From Bacilliculturomica massiliensis (GTDB taxonomy: Bacteria > Bacillota > Clostridia > Peptostreptococcales > Anaerovoracaceae), in the NCBI RefSeq assembly GCF_900605495.1, contig NZ_LR027598.1, positions 104,432 through 168,431 on the forward strand: a stretch of 64,000 bases of DNA, in the 5' to 3' direction. The first letter of the stretch is position 1, and each line of letters starts with the position of its first letter. A program made the position numbers and the translations under genes. A model generated the notes under the pieces. That model was not told where the DNA came from. It searched no databases and worked only from the letters and a program-made list of their open reading frames with translations. This document shows positions 45,445-53,698 of the stretch, piece by piece.

Positions 45445-46290
45445 ATGTACAGAGAAAAAACAGTGTGGCCCCAGGAGAAAAAATGCGCGGCCATGATCAC
45501 GGTAAATCTCAACGCAGAGTTGTTTTGGCTTCAGCTGGAGCCGAAGAGCATCAATATGCCCAAGACCCTTTCCATGGGCCAGTACGGCATGCACAGAGGT
45601 CTGGAGCGGGTGCTGGACGCGCTGGCGGCCAGAGGCCTGAAAGCCACGTTCTTTACACCGGGCCGGGTGGCGGAGATGTATCCGGAGAAGCTGGCTCTGG
45701 TAAAAGAGCAGGGACACGAGATCGCGGCGCTGGGGTATGCCCACGAAAATATGGCTCTGCTCACCCCCACGGAACAGAGCGAAGCGATGAAAAAGAGCGT
45801 GGACGCCATCAGAAGCTGCTGCGGCGTCGAACCCCGGGGATTCCGGTCGCCGGAGGGGGAGCTGACCCTGGACACCCTGCGGGCGGCCAGAGCTGCCGGC
45901 CTGACGTATTCCAGCAACCTGAGCGACGACGATCGGCCCTATTACAAAGATCTGGGCGGAGACGGAACGCTGCTGGAGATCCCTATCCACTGGGCCATGT
46001 ACGACCTGCCCTATTTTGCCTTCAACTATGCGCCGGCTTTCCCGGCGGGACAGGGGCGGATCGCCAATTATACCGGGGTACTGCAGAACTGGAAGGATGA
46101 ATTCGACGGTTATCACGAATACGGCCTTTGCTACGTGCTGCAGGTGGATCCGCAGACCATCGGAAATCCCGGGCGCATCGGCATCTTTGAAGAACTGCTG
46201 GATCATATCCAGGCGGCGGGCGATGTGTGGTTCGCCACGGGAAGCGAAATGGAGGAATACTGCAGGACGCGCCGGAACGGGGCGGTCTGA
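45445..46290 (+). CDS. Degenerate CE4-fold protein, putative pseudoenzyme partner (module A)
   Basis: Protein of 281 residues clearly homologous along its whole length to the previous gene (YKDLGGDGTLLEIPIHWAMYDLP aligns with the imidase-like end region). The catalytic base aligns to Asn21, the metal Asp to Asn23, the first metal His to Leu96; only His100 remains. A CE4 metal centre is therefore unlikely. The rest of the fold is well kept, including GQYGMHRGLERVLDAL and ATFFTPGR, so it is under selection. The gene is 15 bases after its partner with ggggagg in between; a structural or substrate-binding subunit is my inference. Confidence 0.8.
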   Translation: MYREKTVWPQEKKCAAMITVNLNAELFWLQLEPKSINMPKTLSMGQYGMHRGLERVLDALAARGLKATFFTPGRVAEMYPEKLALVKEQGHEIAALGYAHENMALLTPTEQSEAMKKSVDAIRSCCGVEPRGFRSPEGELTLDTLRAARAAGLTYSSNLSDDDRPYYKDLGGDGTLLEIPIHWAMYDLPYFAFNYAPAFPAGQGRIANYTGVLQNWKDEFDGYHEYGLCYVLQVDPQTIGNPGRIGIFEELLDHIQAAGDVWFATGSEMEEYCRTRRNGAV

Positions 46291-46356
46291 TCTGATATAT
46301 GACGTGATTTCGGAGAACGATTGAAACGGCGGCAGCTGAATATGGGGGTGCAGAAC

Positions 46357-47754
46357 ATGAAACAAAATCTTTGGGGAGGCCGGTTCGACAAACAGATGGA
46401 CCACTATACGGCCGATTACAACGAGTCTATCAGTTTTGACAATATTTTATACAGACACAGCATTCAGGCCAGCATCGCTCATGTGACCATGCTGGCGAAG
46501 CAGGGGATCATCCGGCCGGAGGAAAAGGACGAGATCGTCAGAGGGCTTCAGACCGTCTGCGGCAAGCTGGAGCGGGGCGAGATCCAGTTCGATATTCTGG
46601 ACGAGGATATTATGATGACCGTGGAGAAAAATCTCATCGCGGAGATCGGCGACGTGGGAAAAAAGCTCCACACAGCCAGGAGCAGAAACGATCAGAACGT
46701 GGTGGACGAAAAGCTGTTTCTCAAAGACGCTACCCGGCGCACTGTGGAGTATCTCACCGATCTGCTGGAGGTACTGGTGAAAAAGGCCGAGGGGGAAAAG
46801 AACGTGATCATGCCGGGATTTACCCATCTGCAGCACGCGCAGCCCATCACGGTGGGATTTTACTACATGGCGCATTTCCAGGGCCTGAAGCGGGACGTTC
46901 AGCGGTTTCTGTCCTCCTACGACAGACTGAATCTGAACCCGCTGGGAGCCTGCGCGCTGGCGGGGACCACCCTGCCCACCGACCGCATGGAGACCACCCG
47001 TCTGCTGGGGTTTGCGGCTCCCACGGAAAACGCACTGGATTCGGTGGGCGACCGGGACTTTATAGCGGAATACCTGTTTGGCGCCGCGCTGTGCATGAGC
47101 CATCTCTCTGGATTTGCAGAGGAGATCGTGGTCTTCAATTCACAGGAATTCAGTTTTATCGACATTGACGACAGTTTCTGCACGGGCAGTTCCATCATGC
47201 CTCAGAAGAAAAACCCTGACATCGCGGAGCTGGTGCGGGGCAAGGGAGCCAGAGCCATCGGCAATCTGACCACGCTGATGACCCTGCTGAAAGGCACATT
47301 CCTGACGCTGAACAAAGATTATCAGGAAGATAAAGAAGCGCTTTTCGACAGCATCCATACGCTGGACCGGACCGTGCATATTTTCGCCCGCATGCTGGAA
47401 AATCTGAAATTCAGAGAAGACGTATTGACGGAACAGCTGAAAAAAGGATTCATCACGGCCACAGACGTGGCGGAATATCTGGTCTGCTGCGATATCCCCT
47501 TCCGCGACGCGCATGAGATCGTGGGAAATATGGTGAAATACTGCGAGAAGAACGGCAAGGTCTTCGAGGATCTGACGGCAGAAGATCTGGACGAATTGGA
47601 ATTCCCGGTGAAGATCGAAGACCTGTCCCGGTTCAGCGTGCAGGCCTGCATCGAGAACAGAAAGAGTTACGGCGGCACGGCGCCGGAGGAAGTGGATCGC
47701 CAGATCGCCGCGGCAAAAGCGTTCATTCAGGAGACAAAGGAGTTTCACTGGTAA
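46357..47754 (+). CDS. ArgH-like fumarate-forming lyase, divergent substrate site (module A)
   Basis: Member of the aspartase/fumarase/argininosuccinate-lyase superfamily, 465 residues. The signature GSSIMPQKKNPD and ARSRNDQ are intact, so beta-elimination releasing fumarate is expected. Several positions that are constant in true ArgH differ: YNESI for FNASI, LYRHSIQAS where ArgH has LxxxDIxGS, and EDIMMTVE where ArgH has EDIHxxxE. A different N-substituted aspartate-type substrate is likely. ATG 46357 follows gggggtg; longer starts at 46342 or TTG 46321 are weaker. It closes module A; a terminator follows at 47941. No argG is in the window. Confidence 0.85.
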   Translation: MKQNLWGGRFDKQMDHYTADYNESISFDNILYRHSIQASIAHVTMLAKQGIIRPEEKDEIVRGLQTVCGKLERGEIQFDILDEDIMMTVEKNLIAEIGDVGKKLHTARSRNDQNVVDEKLFLKDATRRTVEYLTDLLEVLVKKAEGEKNVIMPGFTHLQHAQPITVGFYYMAHFQGLKRDVQRFLSSYDRLNLNPLGACALAGTTLPTDRMETTRLLGFAAPTENALDSVGDRDFIAEYLFGAALCMSHLSGFAEEIVVFNSQEFSFIDIDDSFCTGSSIMPQKKNPDIAELVRGKGARAIGNLTTLMTLLKGTFLTLNKDYQEDKEALFDSIHTLDRTVHIFARMLENLKFREDVLTEQLKKGFITATDVAEYLVCCDIPFRDAHEIVGNMVKYCEKNGKVFEDLTAEDLDELEFPVKIEDLSRFSVQACIENRKSYGGTAPEEVDRQIAAAKAFIQETKEFHW

Positions 47755-47940
47755 AGGCCGGCGGACCAAAGCCGTACAGGGCCGGTCTTGGATCAGGCCC
47801 CGCCCGCTGAGCCGCCGCGGTGTATGAACGGCGGGACATGCCGGACCCGCGGAGTGAATATGCGGGCCTGCGGGGTGAATATGCGGATCTGCGGCCCGGA
47901 AAGTACAGACCGGCGCGCAGGCCCGGTTCAGATAGCGGTT

Positions 47941-47996
47941 AAGCTGCGGTTTTTCCTGTCTTTCATCGAGAAAGAGGAAGACCGCAGCTTTTTTAG
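47941..47996 (+). terminator. Terminator of module A
   Basis: aagctgcggt (47941-47950) pairs with accgcagctt (47981-47990), with additional pairing inside (ctttc/gaaag), then tttt. Confidence 0.8.
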
Positions 47997-48157
47997 GTTC
48001 TGTATCTTTTTGTTTTAGGCGTGTTGAGGGCGGCAGCCGGGATCGCGGGGGGAGTCGCGCGCCGGACGCAGGTCCCGGGGAGGGCAGTCACGCATCCGGC
48101 TGCCATGAAGGTTTTCGATGGTCAGAGAAAAGCCGCTGCCGGAAGGCGAAAGCGAGG

Positions 48158-48186
48158 TTTCGCAAAGCCGCCGTTTGTGGTATGAT
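48158..48186 (+). promoter_or_regulatory. Weak candidate promoter of activator B
   Basis: TTTCGC (48158-48163), 17-base spacer, TATGAT (48181-48186). The -35 is poor. Confidence 0.3.
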
Positions 48187-48266
48187 ACTGTCATTACCTC
48201 CAGCTGGCAGGGATGCACGCCGGCGGGAGACGGGAGACGAAAAGAACTTGGGCGGGAGGATGACCC

Positions 48267-50492
48267 ATGAAGCGGATCGCTGTTGTGGCGGGGGAGAAAA
48301 AATACGCGCGGTATCTCATGGAAAACCTGGCGGGTTTTCTGGGCGCTTATGCGGAGCTGCGGGCCTATTCCGTCAGCGAGGCGGAAGAACTGGAGTGTTT
48401 CGAGGAAGAATATGTGGCGGTTTCCGCCTACACGCTGTTTCAGAGTGTGAAAAGCAAGGTGAAGGAGAGTTCCGAGATGGTGATCCTGAACCTGACGCTG
48501 ACCAGAGAAAACGTGGAGAAGCTGTGGGAGCTGCCCGCAGGTACCCGGGCGCTGCTTGTCAATCTGGATTACAGGACCTGCATACAGGTGATCACGAATC
48601 TGTACAGCGTAGGGTTTCGCGGGTTGGAGCTGATCCCTTATTTCGGAGAGGGAGAGTATGACCGCAGCGTAGGTCTGGCGATCACGGCGGACGAGATGCA
48701 GTTTGTGCCAAAGGATATCCCGCGGGTCATCAACATCGGCCAGCGGTCTGTGGATCTGAACTGTGTGATCGGCATCGCCGACCGGCTGGGAGTGGGGGAA
48801 GCGTTCCGCGGATCGGAAGTATTCCGCAGCCGGAAAAGTCTGTATTTCAGAAATGAAGGCATCGAGGGGATCCTGGGAGAGAATCTGAATCTGGCGGGAC
48901 GGATCGACGGTCTGATCCGCGTGATGAAGCAGGGGATCTTCATCACAGATCCGGCGGGGGGCATCGTGCTGTGCAACGGCAAGGCGGCGGCGCTGCTGAG
49001 GGCCCGCGTGGATGAACTTCAGGGATTCGATATCTCGGACGTGCTGCCGGGAGTCTATCTCACAAAGGAGCACTGCGACAGAGAACAGGTGGTGAGGGCC
49101 GCCGGCCAGACGCTGGTGGTCACCGCCACGGAGGCGGATGCGGGCGGGATGCGGAGCGGGTTCGTGGTCACGGTGGACAGCTTTGATGAGATGGAGGACA
49201 AGCAGCATGGGATCCGCGCTAGGATCAGCGGGGAGAAGCATCAGGCGCGGTACCGTTTCGCCGATATCAAGGGAAGCAGCGCGGCCCTGGGGGAGACGGT
49301 CACCGCGGCCAGACGAATGGCAAAATCTGATTCTTCCGTGCTGATCACGGGGGAGAGCGGTACCGGAAAGGAGGTCTTTGCCCAGAGCATCCACAATGGA
49401 TCCAGGCGGGCCAAATATAATTTCGTGGCGGTCAACTGCGCCGCGATACCGGAAAACCTTCTGGAAAGCGAGATGTTCGGCTACGAGGAGGGGGCGTTCA
49501 CGGGAGCGAAAAAAGGAGGCAAGACGGGTTATTTTGAACTGGCCCATCGGGGAACCATCTTTCTGGACGAGATCGCCGAGCTGCCGCTGGTGCTGCAGTC
49601 CAAACTGTTGCGGGTCATTGAAGAACGAAAAGTGATAAAGATCGGTTCACACAAGGCGGTGGATGTGGACGTGCGGATCATTGCTGCTACCAACAGGGAT
49701 CTCTACGCCATGACGGAAGCGGGAACGTTCAGGGAAGACCTGTATTACCGTCTCAGCGTGCTGCCCGTCCGGGTGCCGCCTCTGCGGGAGCGGCGTGAGG
49801 ACGTGGAAGAGCTGACGGACTGGTTTATGGAATGCCTGGGCTGCCGCCTGTCCTTTTCGGATGAGGCGCGGGAAGTGCTGCGCGCATATCCCTGGAGGGG
49901 AAATGTGCGGGAGCTGCGAAACGCCGTGGAGTACATGGTCAGTCTGGAGAAAAACCGCATCGGGGCGGAAGATCTGCCGGAGCTGATCCGGCGCTGGGCC
50001 GCTGAGACGTCCGGGGGAAGGAACGGAGGGGAGGCGGCCGCTGAAAGGACCGCCGCGCCGAAAGCGTGGAAATCGTTTGGAGAGACGGAAGCGCCGGGAG
50101 CAGCGGCGCCGCCGGTCAAATGGGTCCCGGAAGCGGCGGGGGCCGCAGGGGCTCTCCAGGCGCCAGGAGTTTCCGGGATACGGGCGGCGGGGGCGGTCCG
50201 GACGGAACTGCCGGAGCGATTTCTGCTGCGCGAGGGGGAAAATATCGAGCTCTACGGTTTCGTTTTGGAGATGCTGGATCAGGCCTATCGTCTCAGAAAA
50301 CGGGCGGGGAGGAATTCCGTGGAAAAGGCGGCGGAAGAGAGGGGACTTTTTTACAGCGAGGCGGAGATCCGCGGCGCCCTTCACAAGCTGGATCAATGGG
50401 GATTCATCCGGTCTGCAAGAGGGAGAGGCGGCAGCAGGATCACCCCGGAAGGTCAAGAACTGTTGGAAAGGATAAAAGGATTAATTGGTTGA
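48267..50492 (+). CDS. Sigma-54-dependent activator B
   Basis: Paralogue of activator A, 741 residues, same order: sensor region (1-190), PAS-like region (about 205-320), AAA+ (about 335-585), linker, winged helix (about 690-741). Walker A GESGTGKE starts near 362; GAFTGA near 409 is the exact consensus; Walker B is GTIFLDE. The linker (about 590-665) is Ala/Gly/Pro-rich with few constraints. The C-terminal EAEIRGALHKLDQWGFIRS and GRGGSRIT form the wing. ATG 48267 follows gggaggatg. Its stop codon lies inside the stem of its terminator. Sigma-54 promoter B and the ATC-hydrolase-like gene follow. Confidence 0.9.
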   Translation: MKRIAVVAGEKKYARYLMENLAGFLGAYAELRAYSVSEAEELECFEEEYVAVSAYTLFQSVKSKVKESSEMVILNLTLTRENVEKLWELPAGTRALLVNLDYRTCIQVITNLYSVGFRGLELIPYFGEGEYDRSVGLAITADEMQFVPKDIPRVINIGQRSVDLNCVIGIADRLGVGEAFRGSEVFRSRKSLYFRNEGIEGILGENLNLAGRIDGLIRVMKQGIFITDPAGGIVLCNGKAAALLRARVDELQGFDISDVLPGVYLTKEHCDREQVVRAAGQTLVVTATEADAGGMRSGFVVTVDSFDEMEDKQHGIRARISGEKHQARYRFADIKGSSAALGETVTAARRMAKSDSSVLITGESGTGKEVFAQSIHNGSRRAKYNFVAVNCAAIPENLLESEMFGYEEGAFTGAKKGGKTGYFELAHRGTIFLDEIAELPLVLQSKLLRVIEERKVIKIGSHKAVDVDVRIIAATNRDLYAMTEAGTFREDLYYRLSVLPVRVPPLRERREDVEELTDWFMECLGCRLSFSDEAREVLRAYPWRGNVRELRNAVEYMVSLEKNRIGAEDLPELIRRWAAETSGGRNGGEAAAERTAAPKAWKSFGETEAPGAAAPPVKWVPEAAGAAGALQAPGVSGIRAAGAVRTELPERFLLREGENIELYGFVLEMLDQAYRLRKRAGRNSVEKAAEERGLFYSEAEIRGALHKLDQWGFIRSARGRGGSRITPEGQELLERIKGLIG

Positions 50493-50520
50493 ATATTAAC
50501 CAATTAATCCTTTTAATTTT
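50474..50520 (+). terminator. Terminator of activator B, overlapping its stop codon
   Basis: Perfect 17-bp stem: aaaaggattaattggtt (50474-50490) with aaccaattaatcctttt (50498-50514), followed by aatttt. Confidence 0.85.
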
Positions 50521-50665
50521 GACGGGTATGGGCGGAGCGCAGTGGGAACAGGAGCCCTCTGCGGGAGGAAACCGGGTCTGCAGAGTGGAGCGGATGGAAG
50601 AGAACCGTTGAAACAGAGCGTTCATGGCCGTGAGACGAGAAAAGATCCCGCGGACGAGGAATATC

Positions 50666-50681
50666 TGGCACGATAATTGCT
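50666..50681 (+). promoter_or_regulatory. Sigma-54 promoter B
   Basis: TGGCACG-ATAA-TTGCT, a full -24/-12 consensus. Predicted start near 50692. An inverted repeat ctctgc/gcagag (about 50555-50583) upstream is a possible activator site. Confidence 0.9.
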
Positions 50682-50744
50682 TTATTATATTGGCGTCTTA
50701 ACGATTCAATGAACGGAATGGGGAGGACGGAAAGGTACCTGCAT

Positions 50745-51737
50745 ATGGATGATAAGCTGAAAGAGAAATTTTATGAGGGAAAGAGCCGGGAAGAGATAAC
50801 CGAGCTGTTCTTCGACATGTTTTACGCCGCGCTGTCCAGACGAGTGTGGCTGACCTGCGGGGAGGAGGGCCGGACCTGGCTCGCCGCCGCCCTGACCGCC
50901 TTCGGGCGTGACCGGGGAAAAGAGCTGGTGGCTTTATTTGAGAAAAACGGGCTGGAGAAGACGGTCCCGGAACTGGTGCGCTGCTTTGATTTCATCATCC
51001 GGGGCGTGTACCGGCTGCGGGAAGAGGAGGAACAGGGCCGCTTTCAGCTGGTGGTGGAGGATTCGCCAAGGCTGGAGAATATGAAAAAATACGGGAAGGA
51101 TGAATGCATAGAGCTGTATATCCGCACCGTTTTTCCGGCGCTGGCGGCGGCCTTTTCTGCTGAGATCAGAATCACCGGCGCGCAGATCAGTCTGGCAGAG
51201 GGTCAGATCCGCCTTCTCATAGAGGGACCCGGGGCCAGCGGCGGCGCGTTTTCCGGGCGGAGCCTGGATCGGGGAAAGGAGTACGCCGCGGCGGTCAAAG
51301 ATCTCTACGACACCATGTACGGATTCATCGCGGCTGAAGTCATGGAAAAAGCCGGCGCGGAGGGAGAACAGATCGTGCGCCGCGGCATCAGGGATTTCGG
51401 GATGTTTCGGGGCAGGAGGCTGCGGATGATGCATGAGGAAGAGGGGCTGGAACGGAATCTGTTCAACCTCATGGATTATTACGATATTCCTTCGGTGGAA
51501 GGCTACCACGAGGATAAGGAAGTCTTTACGCCGGTGCAGGATATCTGCAATGTGGAGACCTGCAATCATTTCCAGCGCTGGCGTGACAAGGGCATGCTGC
51601 GGTACGGCGTCATGTACTGCGAGGAAGTGCACAACGCATTCTGGACGGCCTACAATGAAAATATCGTGGTGTGGCAGCCGGAGATCCTGACCAGAGGCGA
51701 CGGCAGGTGCCGGTTCGTCACGAAGATCGAGGAATAA
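50745..51737 (+). CDS. L-2-amino-thiazoline-4-carboxylate (ATC) hydrolase family protein with duplicated domain
   Basis: Protein of 330 residues. The C-terminal half (about 185-325) fits the ATC hydrolase family: GIRDFGMFRGRRLR, NLMDYYDIPSV and the MYCEEVHNAFWTAYNENIV block ending GDGRCRF, with candidate Cys/Glu/His catalytic or metal residues. Known members open a thiazoline ring to give cysteine derivatives. The N-terminal half (about 10-110) repeats the first part of the domain (FFDMFYAALSRRVW and FGRDRGKEL align with LYDTMYGFIAAEVM and FGMFRGRRL) but lacks the CEEVH block. I chose ATG 50745 with aaagg upstream; an ATG at 50709 has no site and lies only 17 bases after the promoter start. 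First gene after sigma-54 promoter B. Confidence 0.75.
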   Translation: MDDKLKEKFYEGKSREEITELFFDMFYAALSRRVWLTCGEEGRTWLAAALTAFGRDRGKELVALFEKNGLEKTVPELVRCFDFIIRGVYRLREEEEQGRFQLVVEDSPRLENMKKYGKDECIELYIRTVFPALAAAFSAEIRITGAQISLAEGQIRLLIEGPGASGGAFSGRSLDRGKEYAAAVKDLYDTMYGFIAAEVMEKAGAEGEQIVRRGIRDFGMFRGRRLRMMHEEEGLERNLFNLMDYYDIPSVEGYHEDKEVFTPVQDICNVETCNHFQRWRDKGMLRYGVMYCEEVHNAFWTAYNENIVVWQPEILTRGDGRCRFVTKIEE

Positions 51738-51999
51738 GAGAAATAAAGGGGAGCCGAAGCCGGCTCCAGGCGGGGATGGGGCGGGACTGTGACGAAGCGG
51801 GTTTGTGACGAGGCGGGCCTGTGCGGGGGCCTGGTCCTTTAACGAACCGGTGGTTACCGGGATAAAGGGCCCCGGGGCGCGCCGCGCCGAGTCATGCGGG
51901 CCGTTAGGGCGCGCGTATCCCTGACAATGGAAGGTTATACTAGTCTAAAAATAATAATATATAAGCGTAAAAGGAAAAGTGATTCAGGAGGAAAAAATT
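51738..51999. other. Spacer with hairpins before the second lyase gene
   Basis: It contains ggagcc-gaagcc-ggctcc just after the stop, a near-tandem repeat (gcgggNctgtgacgaR, about 51783-51825), and a long hairpin from about 51832 to 51872 (ggtccttta/taaagggcc). No T-tail is evident. A TATACT-like box near 51938 could be a weak promoter. Confidence 0.4.
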
Positions 52000-53379
52000 A
52001 TGGCTAATCTGTGGAGCGGACGTTTTGAAAAAGGCATGGATGAGATCGTTGAAAAGTTCAACGCGTCCATCGGATTTGACACCAGGCTTTACGCCTGCGA
52101 CATCCGGGGCAGCATCGCTCATGTGACCATGCTGGCGGAGCAGGGTATCGTCAGCGACGAAGAGAAGGACAGGATCATCGCCGGTCTGGAGAAGATCAGG
52201 GGGCAGATCGAGAGGGGCGAGCTGGAGTTTACAGTGAAAAACGAGGATATCCACATGGCGGTGGAAGGTACGCTCATCGGCGAGCTGGGCGAGACCGGAA
52301 AGAAGCTGCACACGGCGAGAAGCAGAAACGATCAGGTGGCCGTGGATACCAGACTGTATGTGAAAGATGAGATCCTGCAGATCGTCGACGTGCTGACCTA
52401 CATGGAGAAAGTGCTGTTGGAGAAGGCGGAAAAATATGCGGACAGTATCGTTTCCGGTTTTACCCACATGCAGCACGCGCAGCCCGTCACCATCGGATTC
52501 CACCTGATGGCTTATTTCCAGATGTTCAAGCGGGATATCGAGCGGCTGCAGGACACGTATGAGAGAATGGATTACTGCCCGCTGGGCGCCTGCGCGCTGG
52601 CGGGGACCACGCTGCCCACCAACCGTCACAGAACGGCGGAACTGCTGGGATTCAAAGCTCCCACGGAGAACGCCATGGACAGCGTCAGCGACAGAGATTA
52701 CATTATCGAATTCCTCAGCGCCGCCTCCATTTCCATGATGCACATCAGCCGTTTTGCAGAGGAATTCGTGTGGTGGAATTCTCAGGAATTCGGATACATT
52801 GATATCGACGACAGCTTCTGTACGGGCAGCTCCATCATGCCTCAGAAGAAGAATCCGGATATGGCGGAACTGCTCCGGGGCAAGGTGGGCCGGGTCTACG
52901 GCCATCTGTTCCAGATCCTCACGGTGATGAAAGGAACCCCGCTGGCTTACAACAAGGATTTCCAGGAAGATAAGGAAGGACTGTTCGACGCCATCGACAC
53001 GTGGAAGGCTTCCGTGCGCATCTTTGCCAAAATGCTTGAAAAGACGGAATTCCGCATGGACCGCATCGCCCAGACGCTGACCAGAGGATTCCTGAACGCC
53101 ACGGATATTGCGGAGCATTTCGTTACCATGGGGATCCCCTTCAGAGAAGCGCACGAGATCGTAGGGAAAATGGTAAAGGCCTGCGAGCACGGAAATAAAG
53201 ATTTTGCAGATCTGACGGACGAAGAACTGAAAGAGGTGGACGGCAGACTTTCCAGAGCTTCCATGCCGGATCTGACCATGGAAGGCTGCGTCAACGGCCG
53301 GACATCTTTCGGAGGCACGGCGCCTGACGAGGTGAGACGTCAGATCCGGGTCGGAGAGGAGTGGATCGAAGCGCTGTAG
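52000..53379 (+). CDS. argH: Argininosuccinate lyase family protein (canonical residues)
   Basis: Homotetrameric lyase of 459 residues that cleaves argininosuccinate to arginine and fumarate. The ArgH hallmarks are all present: FNASIGFDTRLYACDIRGSIAH, NEDIHMAVE, ARSRNDQVAVD, GFTHMQHAQPVT and the mobile loop GSSIMPQKKNPD. The residues altered in the 46357 paralogue are normal here. No argG or other arginine genes adjoin it; malic enzyme and fumarase follow, so fumarate use is the evident theme and the substrate could be another N-substituted aspartate. ATG 52000 follows a perfect aggagg. Confidence 0.88.
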   Translation: MANLWSGRFEKGMDEIVEKFNASIGFDTRLYACDIRGSIAHVTMLAEQGIVSDEEKDRIIAGLEKIRGQIERGELEFTVKNEDIHMAVEGTLIGELGETGKKLHTARSRNDQVAVDTRLYVKDEILQIVDVLTYMEKVLLEKAEKYADSIVSGFTHMQHAQPVTIGFHLMAYFQMFKRDIERLQDTYERMDYCPLGACALAGTTLPTNRHRTAELLGFKAPTENAMDSVSDRDYIIEFLSAASISMMHISRFAEEFVWWNSQEFGYIDIDDSFCTGSSIMPQKKNPDMAELLRGKVGRVYGHLFQILTVMKGTPLAYNKDFQEDKEGLFDAIDTWKASVRIFAKMLEKTEFRMDRIAQTLTRGFLNATDIAEHFVTMGIPFREAHEIVGKMVKACEHGNKDFADLTDEELKEVDGRLSRASMPDLTMEGCVNGRTSFGGTAPDEVRRQIRVGEEWIEAL

Positions 53380-53407
53380 GCGCCGAAGATCCGGCTGGCC
53401 TGAGATG

Positions 53408-53446
53408 GGGCGGCGGGGGAGAGCCCCTGCCGCCTGTCTTGTTTTA
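53408..53446 (+). terminator. Terminator after the second lyase gene
   Basis: ggcggcgggg pairs with cccctgccgcc (one bulged base) around gagag, followed by tgtcttgtttt. Confidence 0.7.
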
Positions 53447-53504
53447 GTTGGAAGACCCATATGCGCCGGGGCTGCGGGGCCCGCGTTTATAAGGCGGACT
53501 TTTT

Positions 53505-53550
53505 GATCTATACGGAAATATCCGCAGACGATATTTCCGTGAAAAAAAAG
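53505..53550. repeat. Short dispersed hairpin repeat
   Basis: Perfect 10-bp stem acggaaatat (53512-53521) with atatttccgt (53531-53540), flanked by ttttt and aaaaaaaa. It matches the outer stem of the repeats at 38011 and 23601. Confidence 0.65.
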
Positions 53551-53698
53551 CGCAGCGCGCTGCTGATTATGGTAAGATATAAGCTGTAAATGACGGAAGC
53601 CGGAAAAATTCAGCTGCAGAAAGGTCCGAAGGGGGAAAAACCGGACTTGCGGCGGCGGAGGATGGCATGGAACCACACGGAAACGGAGGAAGAGAAAC

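Larger units (their letters stand above)
47755..48266. other. Intergenic region between modules A and B
   Basis: It contains a partial tandem repeat (tgcgg-gtgaatatgcgg, about 47850-47895), a terminator (47941-47996), and an inverted repeat ggcagccgg/ccggctgcc spanning 48028-48104. A weak promoter TTTCGC-17-TATGAT (48158-48186) may serve activator B. Confidence 0.5.
53380..53698. other. Intergenic region with terminator and a short hairpin repeat
   Basis: A terminator lies at 53408-53446 and a copy of the dispersed hairpin at 53505-53550. No consensus promoter is clear before malic enzyme. Confidence 0.5.
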
